Position numbers and translations under genes: made by a program
Part shown: one piece after another, positions 46,890 through 55,351 of the stretch
How positions within the stretch are numbered: the stretch's first letter is position 1
Layout of the letters: each line of letters starts with the position of its first letter
The notes under the pieces: generated by a model
What the model was told of the DNA's origin: nothing
Databases searched by the model: none
What the model saw: only the letters and a program-made list of their open reading frames with translations
DNA from: Flavobacteriales bacterium
GTDB taxonomy: Bacteria; Bacteroidota; Bacteroidia; Flavobacteriales_D; Parvicellaceae
Reading direction: 5' to 3'
Length of the DNA stretch: 64,000 nt
Assembly (NCBI GenBank): GCA_025210295.1
Contig: JAOASC010000047.1
Coordinates: 124,001 to 188,000 of the forward strand

Positions 46890-47300
46890 ATGTCTAATTT
46901 TTTCAAACACAAAATGCGTTCAAAATCTCCAGCTGTCATTGCTGGATGGATTATTGTTGGAATTGTGGCTGTTACAGGTTTAGCTATTTTATTCGGCTAC
47001 ATCATTATGTGGTTATGGAATTGGTTAATGCCAGAGTTATTTGGGTTAACAACCATTAATTATTGGCAAGCTGTAGGATTATTTATTCTTTCAAAACTTC
47101 TTTTTGGTGGATTTGGTAGTGGTGATTCTAGCAGCTCTAATGATGACTCGTGTAAAAGTAAAAAACATAAAAAGAAAAGTGACTTTTCTAAATGGGAGCT
47201 ATACGACAAATTCTGGAAAGAAGAAGGTGAACAAGCTTACCAAGAATACCTGAACAAAGAAAATTTTTCGGAAACTGATAACGAAACAACACATGAATAA
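46890..47300 (+). CDS. Small membrane protein of an ECF sigma cassette
   Basis: A 136-aa protein with two predicted membrane segments (AVIAGWIIVGIVAVTGLAILFGYII and YWQAVGLFILSKLLFGGF), a Gly/Ser-rich linker (GFGSGDSSSSNDDS) and a charged cytoplasmic-type tail (SKKHKKKSDFSKWELYDKFWKEEGEQ). No zinc-binding anti-sigma (HxxxCxxC) motif is present. It follows the ECF sigma gene by 11 bp and overlaps the next gene, so it is likely a membrane-bound regulator or effector of that sigma factor. The family is not recognised beyond this synteny. Confidence 0.65.
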   Translation: MSNFFKHKMRSKSPAVIAGWIIVGIVAVTGLAILFGYIIMWLWNWLMPELFGLTTINYWQAVGLFILSKLLFGGFGSGDSSSSNDDSCKSKKHKKKSDFSKWELYDKFWKEEGEQAYQEYLNKENFSETDNETTHE

Positions 47301-47523
47301 TACGCCTCAACTTTCGATATTAAAAACTGATATTAAATCTAGAAAGAAACTAAAAATTGTTCAACCCATCTTTAACAATCATAATGACATCTTTAAATGG
47401 ACTGTTGATTTGGAAGACATTGACAATGTATTAAGGGTAGAGCATCACAAAAACTTAAGTGAAGACGACATTATTCAATTAGTCAAAGTTTGTGGTTTTT
47501 ATGGTGAACCATTAGAAAGCTAA
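47293..47523 (+). CDS. Small HMA-fold-like protein without CxxC
   Basis: A 76-aa protein with the beta-alpha-beta-beta-alpha-beta pattern of heavy-metal-associated domains (SILKTDIKSRKKLKIVQPIF, then IFKWTVDLEDIDNVLRVEH and EDDIIQLVKVCGFYGEPL). The CxxC metal site expected at the start of helix 1 is replaced by DIKS, leaving only one cysteine near the C-terminus, so it should not bind metal in the usual way. It starts 8 bp inside the end of the membrane-protein gene, making a three-gene ECF operon. The role is unknown, possibly regulatory. Confidence 0.6.
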   Translation: MNNTPQLSILKTDIKSRKKLKIVQPIFNNHNDIFKWTVDLEDIDNVLRVEHHKNLSEDDIIQLVKVCGFYGEPLES

Positions 47524-47527
47524 ACCT

Positions 47528-48409
47528 TTATTTTATGGTCAGAGGAAGTACAGAAATATCATAAATAATTGGTGTAAAAGGTGGAATAACCTTTCCTGGC
47601 GACCCCTCACTTCCAAAGCCTTTATAGGAGGGGACCAACACCTTGGCTTTTTGGTTGTAGTACATTTTTGATAGTGCATTACTCAGCCCTTCTACCATTT
47701 GTCCCTCTTTTCCGAGTTGAAACTCATCTGGAAAACCATTTTTATAAGTACTATAGAATGTTACTCCATTAATAAATGAAGCTTCATAATTGAGCTGTAT
47801 AACTGAGCCATAAACCAATTTTGTACTATCCAAAGGTTCTGCCAAGACCATGTAAGAACCGTCTATCTCTATTACAGAATCATACTTGGCATTCCATTGC
47901 TCCACTACACGATTAACTTCCTTTAACTCCTGTAATTCTAATACTTCTTTTTGTTCTTCTATTTTTTGTAGATAAGCCTTTTCTGATTCGATTGCTAACA
48001 ACCTTAATGTTATGACCATCTCTTCTTCTCCCTTTAGAAACTGAGGGACTTCTTGAAGTGCTAAATAATCTTGATAAAAACGTTGAGGATTGATATAAAA
48101 CGATACGCTATCACCTTGTTGTAATTTAGCGAAACCTTCTTCAATACCTCCAAGGTGTTTAGCCTTACCTAGCATTATAACATCTTTTCCTGAAGGAGAA
48201 ATAGTCCTTGAATCGTAAAAAACAGAATCTGTTAACGTTTTCCACTGCATATAAACGGTCAAATAATCGCCACGTTTAGGTGTTATTTCATCACTATTAA
48301 TGTCATGATATTTATACTTTAATCCATGTTCAGTTGCATAAAACTCGGGCGTTTCACTCCCACAACTTCCCAGTAAAAATAAAACGATATAAAACCCTAT
48401 CTTTTTCAT
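47528..48409 (-). CDS. FKBP-type peptidyl-prolyl isomerase lipoprotein
   Basis: A 293-aa lipoprotein (lipobox LGSC in IVLFLLGSCGSE). Residues 30-150 form a first FKBP-like domain (LGGIEEGFAKLQQGDSVSFYI), then a helical linker, then a second FKBP fold at 190-290 with EGLSNALSKMYYNQKAKVLVPSYKG and SPGKVIPPFTPIIYDISVL. It is probably a periplasmic folding helper. It overlaps the upstream FKBP lipoprotein gene by 4 bp (ATGA), and an NrnA-like gene heads the run. In gliding Bacteroidota, GldI is an FKBP lipoprotein; one of this pair could be its equivalent. Confidence 0.85.
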   Translation of the reverse strand: MKKIGFYIVLFLLGSCGSETPEFYATEHGLKYKYHDINSDEITPKRGDYLTVYMQWKTLTDSVFYDSRTISPSGKDVIMLGKAKHLGGIEEGFAKLQQGDSVSFYINPQRFYQDYLALQEVPQFLKGEEEMVITLRLLAIESEKAYLQKIEEQKEVLELQELKEVNRVVEQWNAKYDSVIEIDGSYMVLAEPLDSTKLVYGSVIQLNYEASFINGVTFYSTYKNGFPDEFQLGKEGQMVEGLSNALSKMYYNQKAKVLVPSYKGFGSEGSPGKVIPPFTPIIYDISVLPLTIK

Positions 48410-48951
48410 TTTAGTTCTATCAATTCTATATCGTACAACACAGGGGATAGAGGCGGAATTCTATCCAAATCTCCTACTAAACCATGTGCTAAATAGTGTG
48501 GTAAAATAACATAAGCTGACTCTCCTTCTCTGAGGTAAGTTAACGCCTCATGCAAGCCTGATTCAACATTATCCATTTCGATTAAAATATCCTGAGGGGC
48601 TCCTTTTTGAGAGGCATAACATAAGGTAGTATCGGCATCCAATAGACGAACCTTAAAATTTACAACTGCCACATCTCCTCTTTTAGCTTGCTTTCCATCT
48701 GCATTTTTAGCGTAAATATAACAGTATAAACCAGTCTCAGAAACAATAGCATCCCATTGATTCCTTTCAACAAAACGTTTTATTTTGTAGGCTTCATCTT
48801 TAGTCCAAAAGCGACTAATCGTTGTAGATTCTTTTGTGGTAATTTTTGGTGGTTGATTAAAATCTTCTGGCATAGGAATATCATTAGATTTATTGGATTT
48901 GCACATTACAAATCCCAACCCTATGCACCAATAAAAAATAAAGTTCCTCAT
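48406..48951 (-). CDS. FKBP-type peptidyl-prolyl isomerase lipoprotein, GldI-like
   Basis: About 181 aa from the ATG at 48951; an in-frame TTG at 48966 is less likely. The N-terminal segment FIFYWCIGLGFVMC ends in a lipoprotein-type Cys. The rest is one FKBP domain: RGDVAVVNFKVRLLDADT, then VESGLHEALTYLREGESAYVILPHYLAHG and IPPLSPVLYDIELIEL. It is close in size to GldI, the gliding-motility FKBP lipoprotein that supports type IX secretion in Flavobacterium johnsoniae, which also lies near a DHH-family gene. The identity as gldI is inferred, so no symbol is given. It is coupled to the longer FKBP lipoprotein downstream. Confidence 0.85.
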   Translation of the reverse strand: MRNFIFYWCIGLGFVMCKSNKSNDIPMPEDFNQPPKITTKESTTISRFWTKDEAYKIKRFVERNQWDAIVSETGLYCYIYAKNADGKQAKRGDVAVVNFKVRLLDADTTLCYASQKGAPQDILIEMDNVESGLHEALTYLREGESAYVILPHYLAHGLVGDLDRIPPLSPVLYDIELIELK

Positions 48952-48973
48952 GGTATTTTTTTTCAAAATAAAC

Positions 48974-49969
48974 CTATCCTATTTCTTTAAAGAATGTACG
49001 TACATTTTCATTAAAAAGTTCCAGCGTTTTCGCCAACGATTCTTTACACATTCCTCCTGCAGCATTTTTATGTCCACCTCCATTAAAATAGGTGTTTGAA
49101 AACTCATTTACAGGAACATCCCCCTTAGATCTAAAAGACATTTTTACTTTTTCGGTATCTTCTCTAATAAATGCTGCCATTTGCACACCTTCTACCGACA
49201 ATGCAAAATTAACTAATCCTTCAGTATCTCCTTTCTGAACATCAAAACGTTGAGCTTCTTCTAATGATAAATCAATCAGAGCAACAGGCACATCTTCCAT
49301 TACTCTTAATTTTTCATTTAATGAAAACCCTAGTAAATGTAATCTGTTTAGGGTATTAGTATCAAACAAACGCTCATGTACACTAGCATGCATTAGCCCT
49401 CTATTAATTAAATCAGCTGCAATTAGGTGTGTTTTAGCTTGAACAGATGGAAATCTAAACGACCCACTATCTGTAACAATACCACAATAGATATTTTCTG
49501 CAATTGAAGGATCTATAAGCTCTAAATCACCTTGGTTTTCTATAAACTCATAGACCATTTGTGCTGTTGAACATGACGCAGTATCCGAGTGCATCCAGTC
49601 ACAAAAATCACTTGGGTTTAAATGATGGTCTATCATGGCTTTATAAGCATTCGACTGTTCAACAACAGTAGCTAGTTCCCCTATTCTACTTAGGTCATTA
49701 TAATCCAAACAAAAAACGATGGTGGCATTTGCTATAGCTGTTTCCACTTTATCTTTCTGGTCATCATATACCAAAATACGATCAGTACCTGGTAACCACG
49801 CTATAAAATCAGGAAACGCATCAGGTACTACCACTTGTACATCATGCCCTTTTTTAACTAAATAATGGTATAAAGCCAATGAAGAGCCGATTGCATCTCC
49901 GTCTGGAGATCGGTGTGAGGTAATAATAATTTGTTGTTTCTGTTCTGCTAATTTTTCGTAAATATTCAT
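48974..49969 (-). CDS. nrnA: Bifunctional oligoribonuclease/PAP phosphatase NrnA-type DHH phosphoesterase
   Basis: A 331-aa DHH/DHHA1 protein. The DHH domain has SHRSPDGDAIGSSLALYHYL (motif I), the metal ligands in VFCLDYNDL (motif II), MIDHHLNPSDFCDW (motif III, DHH) and TDSGSFRFP (motif IV). The C-terminal DHHA1 domain has the GGGHKNAAGG nucleotide-binding signature. NrnA degrades short RNAs (nanoRNA) and hydrolyses 3'-phosphoadenosine 5'-phosphate. It starts the run with the two FKBP lipoprotein genes, 22 bp from the nearer one. Confidence 0.9.
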   Translation of the reverse strand: MNIYEKLAEQKQQIIITSHRSPDGDAIGSSLALYHYLVKKGHDVQVVVPDAFPDFIAWLPGTDRILVYDDQKDKVETAIANATIVFCLDYNDLSRIGELATVVEQSNAYKAMIDHHLNPSDFCDWMHSDTASCSTAQMVYEFIENQGDLELIDPSIAENIYCGIVTDSGSFRFPSVQAKTHLIAADLINRGLMHASVHERLFDTNTLNRLHLLGFSLNEKLRVMEDVPVALIDLSLEEAQRFDVQKGDTEGLVNFALSVEGVQMAAFIREDTEKVKMSFRSKGDVPVNEFSNTYFNGGGHKNAAGGMCKESLAKTLELFNENVRTFFKEIG

Positions 49970-49984
49970 GCTTAGTTGGAATAA

Positions 49985-50018
49985 AAAACCCTATTCACAA
50001 TTGAATGAATAGGGTTTT
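49985..50018 (-). terminator. Terminator after the 203-aa exported protein gene
   Basis: A perfect 13-bp inverted repeat, AAAACCCTATTCA / TGAATAGGGTTTT, has an 8-nt loop. On the minus strand it is followed by a T-run. Confidence 0.85.
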
Positions 50019-50040
50019 ATCATTGAGTTAATCTATAATT

Positions 50041-50652
50041 CTATCTTCTAAAACCTGTCTTTTGAGCTTGTTTATGTTCTATTAACATTCCAATACAACT
50101 CATTGCATCTTCTTCTAAACCATTAGATACATCTTCACCTAATTCAGGAATATATACCTTAACAATTAATTTTCTAGTTTTATCAGATGTAAAAGAAAAT
50201 TCTGGACTAGTATCATACTTTGTATTATCATAACGCACAGTTTCCACCTTACCATAAATTCTTTTTCTAGTCACTTTTTCTACTTGTTTCTTTACTGTAG
50301 TATTTGAGGCTGCATCAAATTCTTCAACGGTCTCAAGGGTTTTACTTTCTTCCCAATATGGTTTTGAAACCATTTCAACAATCTTAAATTCAATTTTACC
50401 ATCTAAAACCTCATCACCAGAGCAAAGTGCAATTCTATAATCCATTCCTTTGTAAACGACAATACTAACTTCTGCTGTATCTCCTTGAGCAAAAGCCCCA
50501 AAAACAGACTGCCCGTTATAGACCATTCCTGTTTTTTTATGTGATGGATCACAAAAACGTTGAATTCCTCGACATTCTTCTTGAGCATTAGCTATAAAGG
50601 GTAATACTAATGTCATTACGAATAAACTATTTTTTACTAAATTTTTCATCAT
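50041..50652 (-). CDS. Exported hypothetical protein
   Basis: About 203 aa, starting at the ATG at 50652 or the adjacent 50649 (an in-frame TTG at 50655 also exists), with a signal peptide ending near IANAQ. The mature protein has a small N-terminal cysteine pair (ECRGIQRFC), beta strands such as TAEVSIVVYKGMDYRIALCSG, and a Lys/Arg-rich middle. There is no sorting domain or lipobox. I do not recognise it. It follows the next lipoprotein gene on the same strand by 18 bp and ends at a terminator, so the two form a unit. Confidence 0.55.
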   Translation of the reverse strand: MMKNLVKNSLFVMTLVLPFIANAQEECRGIQRFCDPSHKKTGMVYNGQSVFGAFAQGDTAEVSIVVYKGMDYRIALCSGDEVLDGKIEFKIVEMVSKPYWEESKTLETVEEFDAASNTTVKKQVEKVTRKRIYGKVETVRYDNTKYDTSPEFSFTSDKTRKLIVKVYIPELGEDVSNGLEEDAMSCIGMLIEHKQAQKTGFRR

Positions 50653-50670
50653 CAATTCAATTGTTTTTAA

Positions 50671-51606
50671 TTATAAACTAGCATCAATTACTTGCGCTCT
50701 CAAATCAGCAACGAGACTTTTTATTTTTTCAAAGTCTTCTTTTGAAACGACTGTTTGAGCTCCTCCTGAAAACATAAATTTACCATCTTCTTGTTGAGTT
50801 GTTTCTGCTTCTCCCCCCTCAACTTGTTCTAAATTCATATAAACTTCTTCTAGTTCTGCTAATTCTCCCATTGTTTCCTGAATTTCTTCATCATCAATAG
50901 ACATCATTAACCCCATAATGTTTTCTAAAGTCAATTTCTGATCGCCTATTTTTTCAGCCAAAATCCCATCTTCTTTATACTCTCCTAGCTCAGTTAAAAT
51001 TGACATACTTTCTAGCCAACCTCCTAAAACAATATAAGCTAAGATTTTTTCTCTACCATTATCTTCTAGGTAATTAAACGCTTTATAATATGTTTCGTTA
51101 GACAAAAACAACAATGAATCTTGATTATCCTTTGAAATATTTTCTTCAATTCTTTTGAATACTGTCCCATCAAAAGCATTTTCAACATTTAGTTCAGTAC
51201 TTAGTTGTCTAATTGTTTTAAAATATTTTAAGGCTTCAGTTCCTACTTCATTGTTTGCAATAAAGGCAAGGTCTGCTGAATAGGCTCCAAAGTTTAAAGC
51301 TTGAGACTTTTGATTATCGTATTTACTAATGTTATTGATATTGTTTAAAACAGAAGCATCAAATTGAATGTTTGCTTCTTTAATCACCTCAAATAATTCG
51401 TTAGGAGTAGGAACTTTATACTCAATATCGGTATCTATATCCAATGTTGCCACATCAATACCTTGAGGCTCTTCATGCGTCACTTCTTTTTCTACTTTTT
51501 TTACCTGTTTAACATCTTCTGATGTTTTTTCCTCAGTACAACTAGTTGTTACTAAAGTTCCTCCAAGCATTAAAAATGCTATTACATTTAAATTTTTCAT
51601 TTTCAT
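50671..51606 (-). CDS. Hypothetical lipoprotein
   Basis: A 311-aa lipoprotein (lipobox TTSC in LGGTLVTTSCTEEK). The mature part is acidic and helical, with YKVPTPNELFEVIKEANIQFD, an ALNFGAYSADLAFIANNEVG segment and a C-terminal coiled-coil region (EEIQETMGELAELEEVYMNL). The Tyr/Phe-rich central segment is reminiscent of other Bacteroidota periplasmic helical lipoproteins. No family is recognised. It is first in a two-gene unit with the exported 203-aa protein. Confidence 0.6.
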   Translation of the reverse strand: MKMKNLNVIAFLMLGGTLVTTSCTEEKTSEDVKQVKKVEKEVTHEEPQGIDVATLDIDTDIEYKVPTPNELFEVIKEANIQFDASVLNNINNISKYDNQKSQALNFGAYSADLAFIANNEVGTEALKYFKTIRQLSTELNVENAFDGTVFKRIEENISKDNQDSLLFLSNETYYKAFNYLEDNGREKILAYIVLGGWLESMSILTELGEYKEDGILAEKIGDQKLTLENIMGLMMSIDDEEIQETMGELAELEEVYMNLEQVEGGEAETTQQEDGKFMFSGGAQTVVSKEDFEKIKSLVADLRAQVIDASL

Positions 51607-51745
51607 CTTGTTATTCTAACAATTCAACTATAGATAATGATTTTTTCTAACCTATAGATTCTGGTTTATCAAATGTATAAAAATATTTCTTTTCTGCCAG
51701 CTAAGTTGTTTAAAGTTAAACATAAAAGTTAACAACCAACACCAT

Positions 51746-52912
51746 TTAATCTAGTAAATAATACAATCTTCTATCATCATCAATCAGGTAGACATTAGTA
51801 TAATAAAAATGCAAGACATCGGTATAACTATAACCTAAATCCACCATATTCATGGCTCCTTCTTGCGACAACCCAACTCCATGTCCGAATCCATGTCCTT
51901 TTAATACAATGTTCTCCCCTTGATCTAGAATTGAAAAATAGGTACTTTTTAGCCTCCAGTCTTTTCTTATATCTGTTAACAAAATATGCGACTCCCAACC
52001 TGCTAGGTATTTTTTTCTATTTTTTTGATTGAAATGCGTCACTTTTTCTCTTGCAATAGAATCTTCAATCGGATATTCATATTTTTCTTTAAGGTAGCTT
52101 AACCACTTCTTTTTATTAATCGTTTTGGACCACCTGTAATTATTTTTTCCTACGGAAAAGGGATCTTTTTTACTTCTTAAATAGCTTACAGGTTTATTCC
52201 ATACATTCTCACTATTTTCTGTTTGCCCCCCACTATTACTGTAAAATGCAGCCGTAATATACTTCATTTCGGAATCGACCAAAACTAACCCTTTAGTTTC
52301 TGCAATTGCTTCTTCCATTTTGGGATTCTGATAAAACTTACCAAAATACACCTGGCAATTTACCAAATCTGTCAACATAAATCCCTCGTGCAAAAATTTA
52401 TTTTTATGTTTTAAAGCATAGGTTCTACTAATAATTGCTTGTACTTTGTAATATTCTTTTGATTGATAGTTTCCAGATTCTGACTCTAATACTCCAATTA
52501 AATATTGCTCTAGTGGAACGTGATTAATAAAAGTAAATATTCCATTAATCACTTTTACTTCTAAGTTTCCATAATAAATACGTCGTTTTGTAGACGGACT
52601 CATTGTTTGTATCCTAAAATATCCTTTAGGGTGAGTACGGTAAAAACTAATTTTATTGTACACCCCAATAGCGATATCATTTTGAGCTATTTTAACTTGA
52701 TCTCCTAACCTTGAAATCACTATTTTGTCTGTTTCTGAGACTAATTGAACTGGAATTGTATCATCGGCTACTAGCTGATAATCAAACCCCTCATGTGAAA
52801 ACACAGCTCTTTTTATAGTTATATTTCTATAGATACCAACAGCCAATACTTCTTCAGCATAACTATTAGAAACAAACAGAAACAGTATTATGATTACAGT
52901 TAAAAATTTCAT
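51746..52912 (-). CDS. SpoIID/LytB domain protein
   Basis: About 388 aa from the ATG at 52912 (an in-frame TTG at 52918 precedes it), with signal peptide MKFLTVIIILFLFVSNSYAEE. The SpoIID domain has LEQYLIGVLESESGNYQSKE with the catalytic Glu, VQAIISRTYALKHKN, and the C-terminal GHGFGHGVGLSQEGAMNMVDLGYSYTDVL motif. SpoIID proteins are lytic transglycosylases that cleave glycan strands lacking stem peptides, acting in cell-wall remodelling. A -7 element TAGTTTTG (complement of 52920-52927) ends 7 bp before the start, so the mRNA is probably leaderless. Confidence 0.92.
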   Translation of the reverse strand: MKFLTVIIILFLFVSNSYAEEVLAVGIYRNITIKRAVFSHEGFDYQLVADDTIPVQLVSETDKIVISRLGDQVKIAQNDIAIGVYNKISFYRTHPKGYFRIQTMSPSTKRRIYYGNLEVKVINGIFTFINHVPLEQYLIGVLESESGNYQSKEYYKVQAIISRTYALKHKNKFLHEGFMLTDLVNCQVYFGKFYQNPKMEEAIAETKGLVLVDSEMKYITAAFYSNSGGQTENSENVWNKPVSYLRSKKDPFSVGKNNYRWSKTINKKKWLSYLKEKYEYPIEDSIAREKVTHFNQKNRKKYLAGWESHILLTDIRKDWRLKSTYFSILDQGENIVLKGHGFGHGVGLSQEGAMNMVDLGYSYTDVLHFYYTNVYLIDDDRRLYYLLD

Positions 52913-52919
52913 TGGCAAG

Positions 52920-52927
52920 CAAAACTA
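52920..52927 (-). promoter_or_regulatory. -7 element (TAGTTTTG) of the SpoIID gene, near-leaderless
   Basis: A TAnnTTTG match on the minus strand, 7 bp from the ATG at 52912. Confidence 0.4.
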
Positions 52928-52989
52928 AACTTTATATTCTAAACAGATAAACGCTTCTTTAACAAATTCTTAACAAGTGTTTTTTGAAT

Positions 52990-54111
52990 TTAGCCTTTTG
53001 CAACTTTCAGCATTCCTTTAGCCGCATTTTTTGAAGCCCCAACTCCTCCACACAAAGCGGTTAACTTTTGATACGCTTGGAGTTGTTGTTCTCGAAAATC
53101 TCCTTTTAGAATCGCTTCAAAAGCTATGCCTAATTGCTCTTCATTTAATTCGCCTTGAATTAACTCTTTAACAACTTCGCGATTAAGGATTAAATTTACT
53201 AATGAAATGTATTGAATATTCACTAATCGTTTAGCGATATGATAGGAAATTGAACTGGTTTGATAACATACAACTTGAGGTACATTAAACAGTGCTGTTT
53301 CTAAAGTTGCAGTACCAGAAGTTACCAATGCTGCATGGGCATTGTTTAGTAAATTATAGGTATCATTGAAGATAATTTTTATCTCATGTTCCCCAATTAC
53401 AGATTCATAGAAACTTTTTTCTAAGCCTGGGGCTCCCGCAATTACAAATTGATAATCCTTATAGTGATGAGCTACGGCCATCATTATGGGTAGTTTTTTG
53501 GTAATTTCTTGCTTTCTACTCCCCGGCAAAAGTGCTATTATTTGCTGTTGATTTAGGTGATATTTTTTATAGAAATCATTAGAGAGTAGAGCTTTGTTTT
53601 CACGAAAATCTTCTATCGCATCAATTAATGGATGTCCTACAAACTCCACCTCACAACCTCGTTCTTTATAAAATTCTTGTTCAAAAGGAAGAATAACAAA
53701 CAGTCGGTCCACATCTCTTTTTATCTTTTCTATACGTTTCTCTTTCCAAGCCCAAACTGTAGGTGAGATATAATATAGGGTCTTAAAACCTTTGGCTTTT
53801 GCAAACTTTGCGATTCTTAAATTAAATCCTGGATAATCCACAAAAATAATGGCATCAGGTTGTTCCTCAATAATTTGTTGTTTACACAATTTAATATTTT
53901 TAAAAATGGTTCGAATATTTTTAACCACTTCTAAAAACCCCATGAATGCCAATTCTTTATAATGTTTTTTGATGGTCACTCCTTGCGCTGCCATTAAGTC
54001 TCCTCCCCACCCTGTAAAAGTTGAATCAGGTGAAAGTTTTTTTATTTCTTTCACTAAATTGGCTCCATGCAAATCGCCAGAAGCTTCCCCAGAAACTATA
54101 AAAAACTTCAT
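52990..54111 (-). CDS. lpxB: Lipid-A-disaccharide synthase
   Basis: A 373-aa LpxB. It starts FFIVSGEASGDLHGANLVKEI, has FVDYPGFNLRIAKFAK, ISPTVWAWKEKRIEKIKR, VGHPLID and the nucleotide-sugar site ALLPGSRKQEITKKLP. The size matches the family (370-390 aa). It joins UDP-2,3-diacylglucosamine and lipid X to make the lipid A disaccharide at the inner membrane. It is 3 bp after a small membrane-protein gene and downstream of surE, with which it forms an operon. Confidence 0.95.
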   Translation of the reverse strand: MKFFIVSGEASGDLHGANLVKEIKKLSPDSTFTGWGGDLMAAQGVTIKKHYKELAFMGFLEVVKNIRTIFKNIKLCKQQIIEEQPDAIIFVDYPGFNLRIAKFAKAKGFKTLYYISPTVWAWKEKRIEKIKRDVDRLFVILPFEQEFYKERGCEVEFVGHPLIDAIEDFRENKALLSNDFYKKYHLNQQQIIALLPGSRKQEITKKLPIMMAVAHHYKDYQFVIAGAPGLEKSFYESVIGEHEIKIIFNDTYNLLNNAHAALVTSGTATLETALFNVPQVVCYQTSSISYHIAKRLVNIQYISLVNLILNREVVKELIQGELNEEQLGIAFEAILKGDFREQQLQAYQKLTALCGGVGASKNAAKGMLKVAKG

Positions 54112-54114
54112 AGA

Positions 54115-54429
54115 CTAATCAGCTGTTAGGAAGAATGATAACGCTCCTAATATCAATGTAACTAACACCAATCCTTTCGCTGAGTTATCTGTTTTTATTC
54201 TAAAAAACAAAATGTAAAACAACAACATATTCGGCAACAATGAAAACACAATAATTTCCTTGTTCACTTGAAAATCTGCTGTTATAAAAATTCTCCAATA
54301 CTGCTCTAAAGTAGATGCTGGTAATTTTACTTCTTTTGATAATAAGAAACCAAAAATTGGTAAAATCAATCCCGTTCCTATACCTACCCAAAAATTATTT
54401 ATCCAAGATAATTGATATTTCATTGACAT
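54115..54429 (-). CDS. Small membrane protein between surE and lpxB
   Basis: A 104-aa protein with three predicted membrane segments: NFWVGIGTGLILPIFGFLL, FSLLPNMLLFYILFF and GLVLVTLILGALSFFL. It lies 8 bp after surE and 3 bp before lpxB, so it belongs to their transcript. I do not recognise the family; small membrane proteins at this position are common in Bacteroidota. Confidence 0.65.
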   Translation of the reverse strand: MSMKYQLSWINNFWVGIGTGLILPIFGFLLSKEVKLPASTLEQYWRIFITADFQVNKEIIVFSLLPNMLLFYILFFRIKTDNSAKGLVLVTLILGALSFFLTAD

Positions 54430-54437
54430 ACGTTTCC

Positions 54438-55223
54438 TTATTTTTCTAGTTGTTCCTTAAGCCCTTGTATACAATCATAGGCCGTTAAATCATATTGAGT
54501 GGGAACGACCGATACATACTGATGGTCTAACGCCCACATATCCGTGTCTTCTCCTTCATCATAATTATGAAATTCTCCTGCTAACCAATAATAATTTTTC
54601 TTCAATGGATCTGCTCTTTCATCAAACGTATCATCCCAAAAAGCTCTTGCTTGCTTGCCTACTTTGATCCCTTTAATTTCTTCCAAAGGTAATTTAGGAA
54701 TATTAACATTTAAACAAATTCCCTCTTTCATTGGATTATCCAAAGCATCTTTTACTATTTTTTTTACAAAATGTTGGGCAACAGAAAAATCAGCTTCTAG
54801 GCTGTAATCGAGTAATGAAAAGCCAATACTTGGAATTCCACTCAAAGCACCTTCGATTGCCGCTGACATGGTTCCTGAATACAGGACATTGGTTGAGACA
54901 TTAGATCCATGATTAATCCCTGATAATATCAAATCTGGTTTTCTCTTTTCTTTGGCCAATTGATAGATTCCAATTTTGACACAATCGACAGGCGTTCCTG
55001 AACAGTTGTAGGCAACATGCTCACCAAAATAATGTGTACTGTGAATTCTCAAAGGATTATTGATCGTAATGGCATGCCCCATACCTGATTGAGGGCTATC
55101 AGGTGCTACAATCATAATTTCTCCAAATTCCTCTACAGCTTTAACCAACGCCATTATTCCTGGTGCTGTAAAACCATCATCGTTGGTGATTAATATTAGT
55201 GGTCTTTCCTGAGAATTATTCAT
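54438..55223 (-). CDS. surE: 5'/3'-nucleotidase SurE
   Basis: A 261-aa SurE protein: metal-binding LITNDDGFTAPGIMAL at the N-terminus, PDSPQSGMGHAIT, GTPVDCVKIGI, and the conserved LSGINHGSNVSTNVLYSGTMSAAIEGA. The metal-dependent phosphatase removes phosphate from nucleoside 5'- and 3'-monophosphates and is linked to stress survival. It is first in the surE-membrane protein-lpxB operon and divergent from the DUF4139 gene across a 128-bp promoter region. Confidence 0.95.
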   Translation of the reverse strand: MNNSQERPLILITNDDGFTAPGIMALVKAVEEFGEIMIVAPDSPQSGMGHAITINNPLRIHSTHYFGEHVAYNCSGTPVDCVKIGIYQLAKEKRKPDLILSGINHGSNVSTNVLYSGTMSAAIEGALSGIPSIGFSLLDYSLEADFSVAQHFVKKIVKDALDNPMKEGICLNVNIPKLPLEEIKGIKVGKQARAFWDDTFDERADPLKKNYYWLAGEFHNYDEGEDTDMWALDHQYVSVVPTQYDLTAYDCIQGLKEQLEK

Positions 55224-55269
55224 TTTATTTTAATAATATAGATTAATTGTGTAAAAATAACTATTTGTA

Positions 55270-55303
55270 TTTGATTTTGAGACTACTTTAGACATTACAT
55301 TTG
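55270..55303 (+). promoter_or_regulatory. Promoter of the DUF4139 gene
   Basis: The -7 element TACATTTG (55296-55303) is preceded by TTTG at 55270-55273 (22-bp spacing) or 55276-55279 (16-bp spacing). The ATG follows at 55352. Confidence 0.55.
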
Positions 55304-55351
55304 TATTTACTTTATAAAAAATGTTTATCCATATAATACAATATACTAAGA

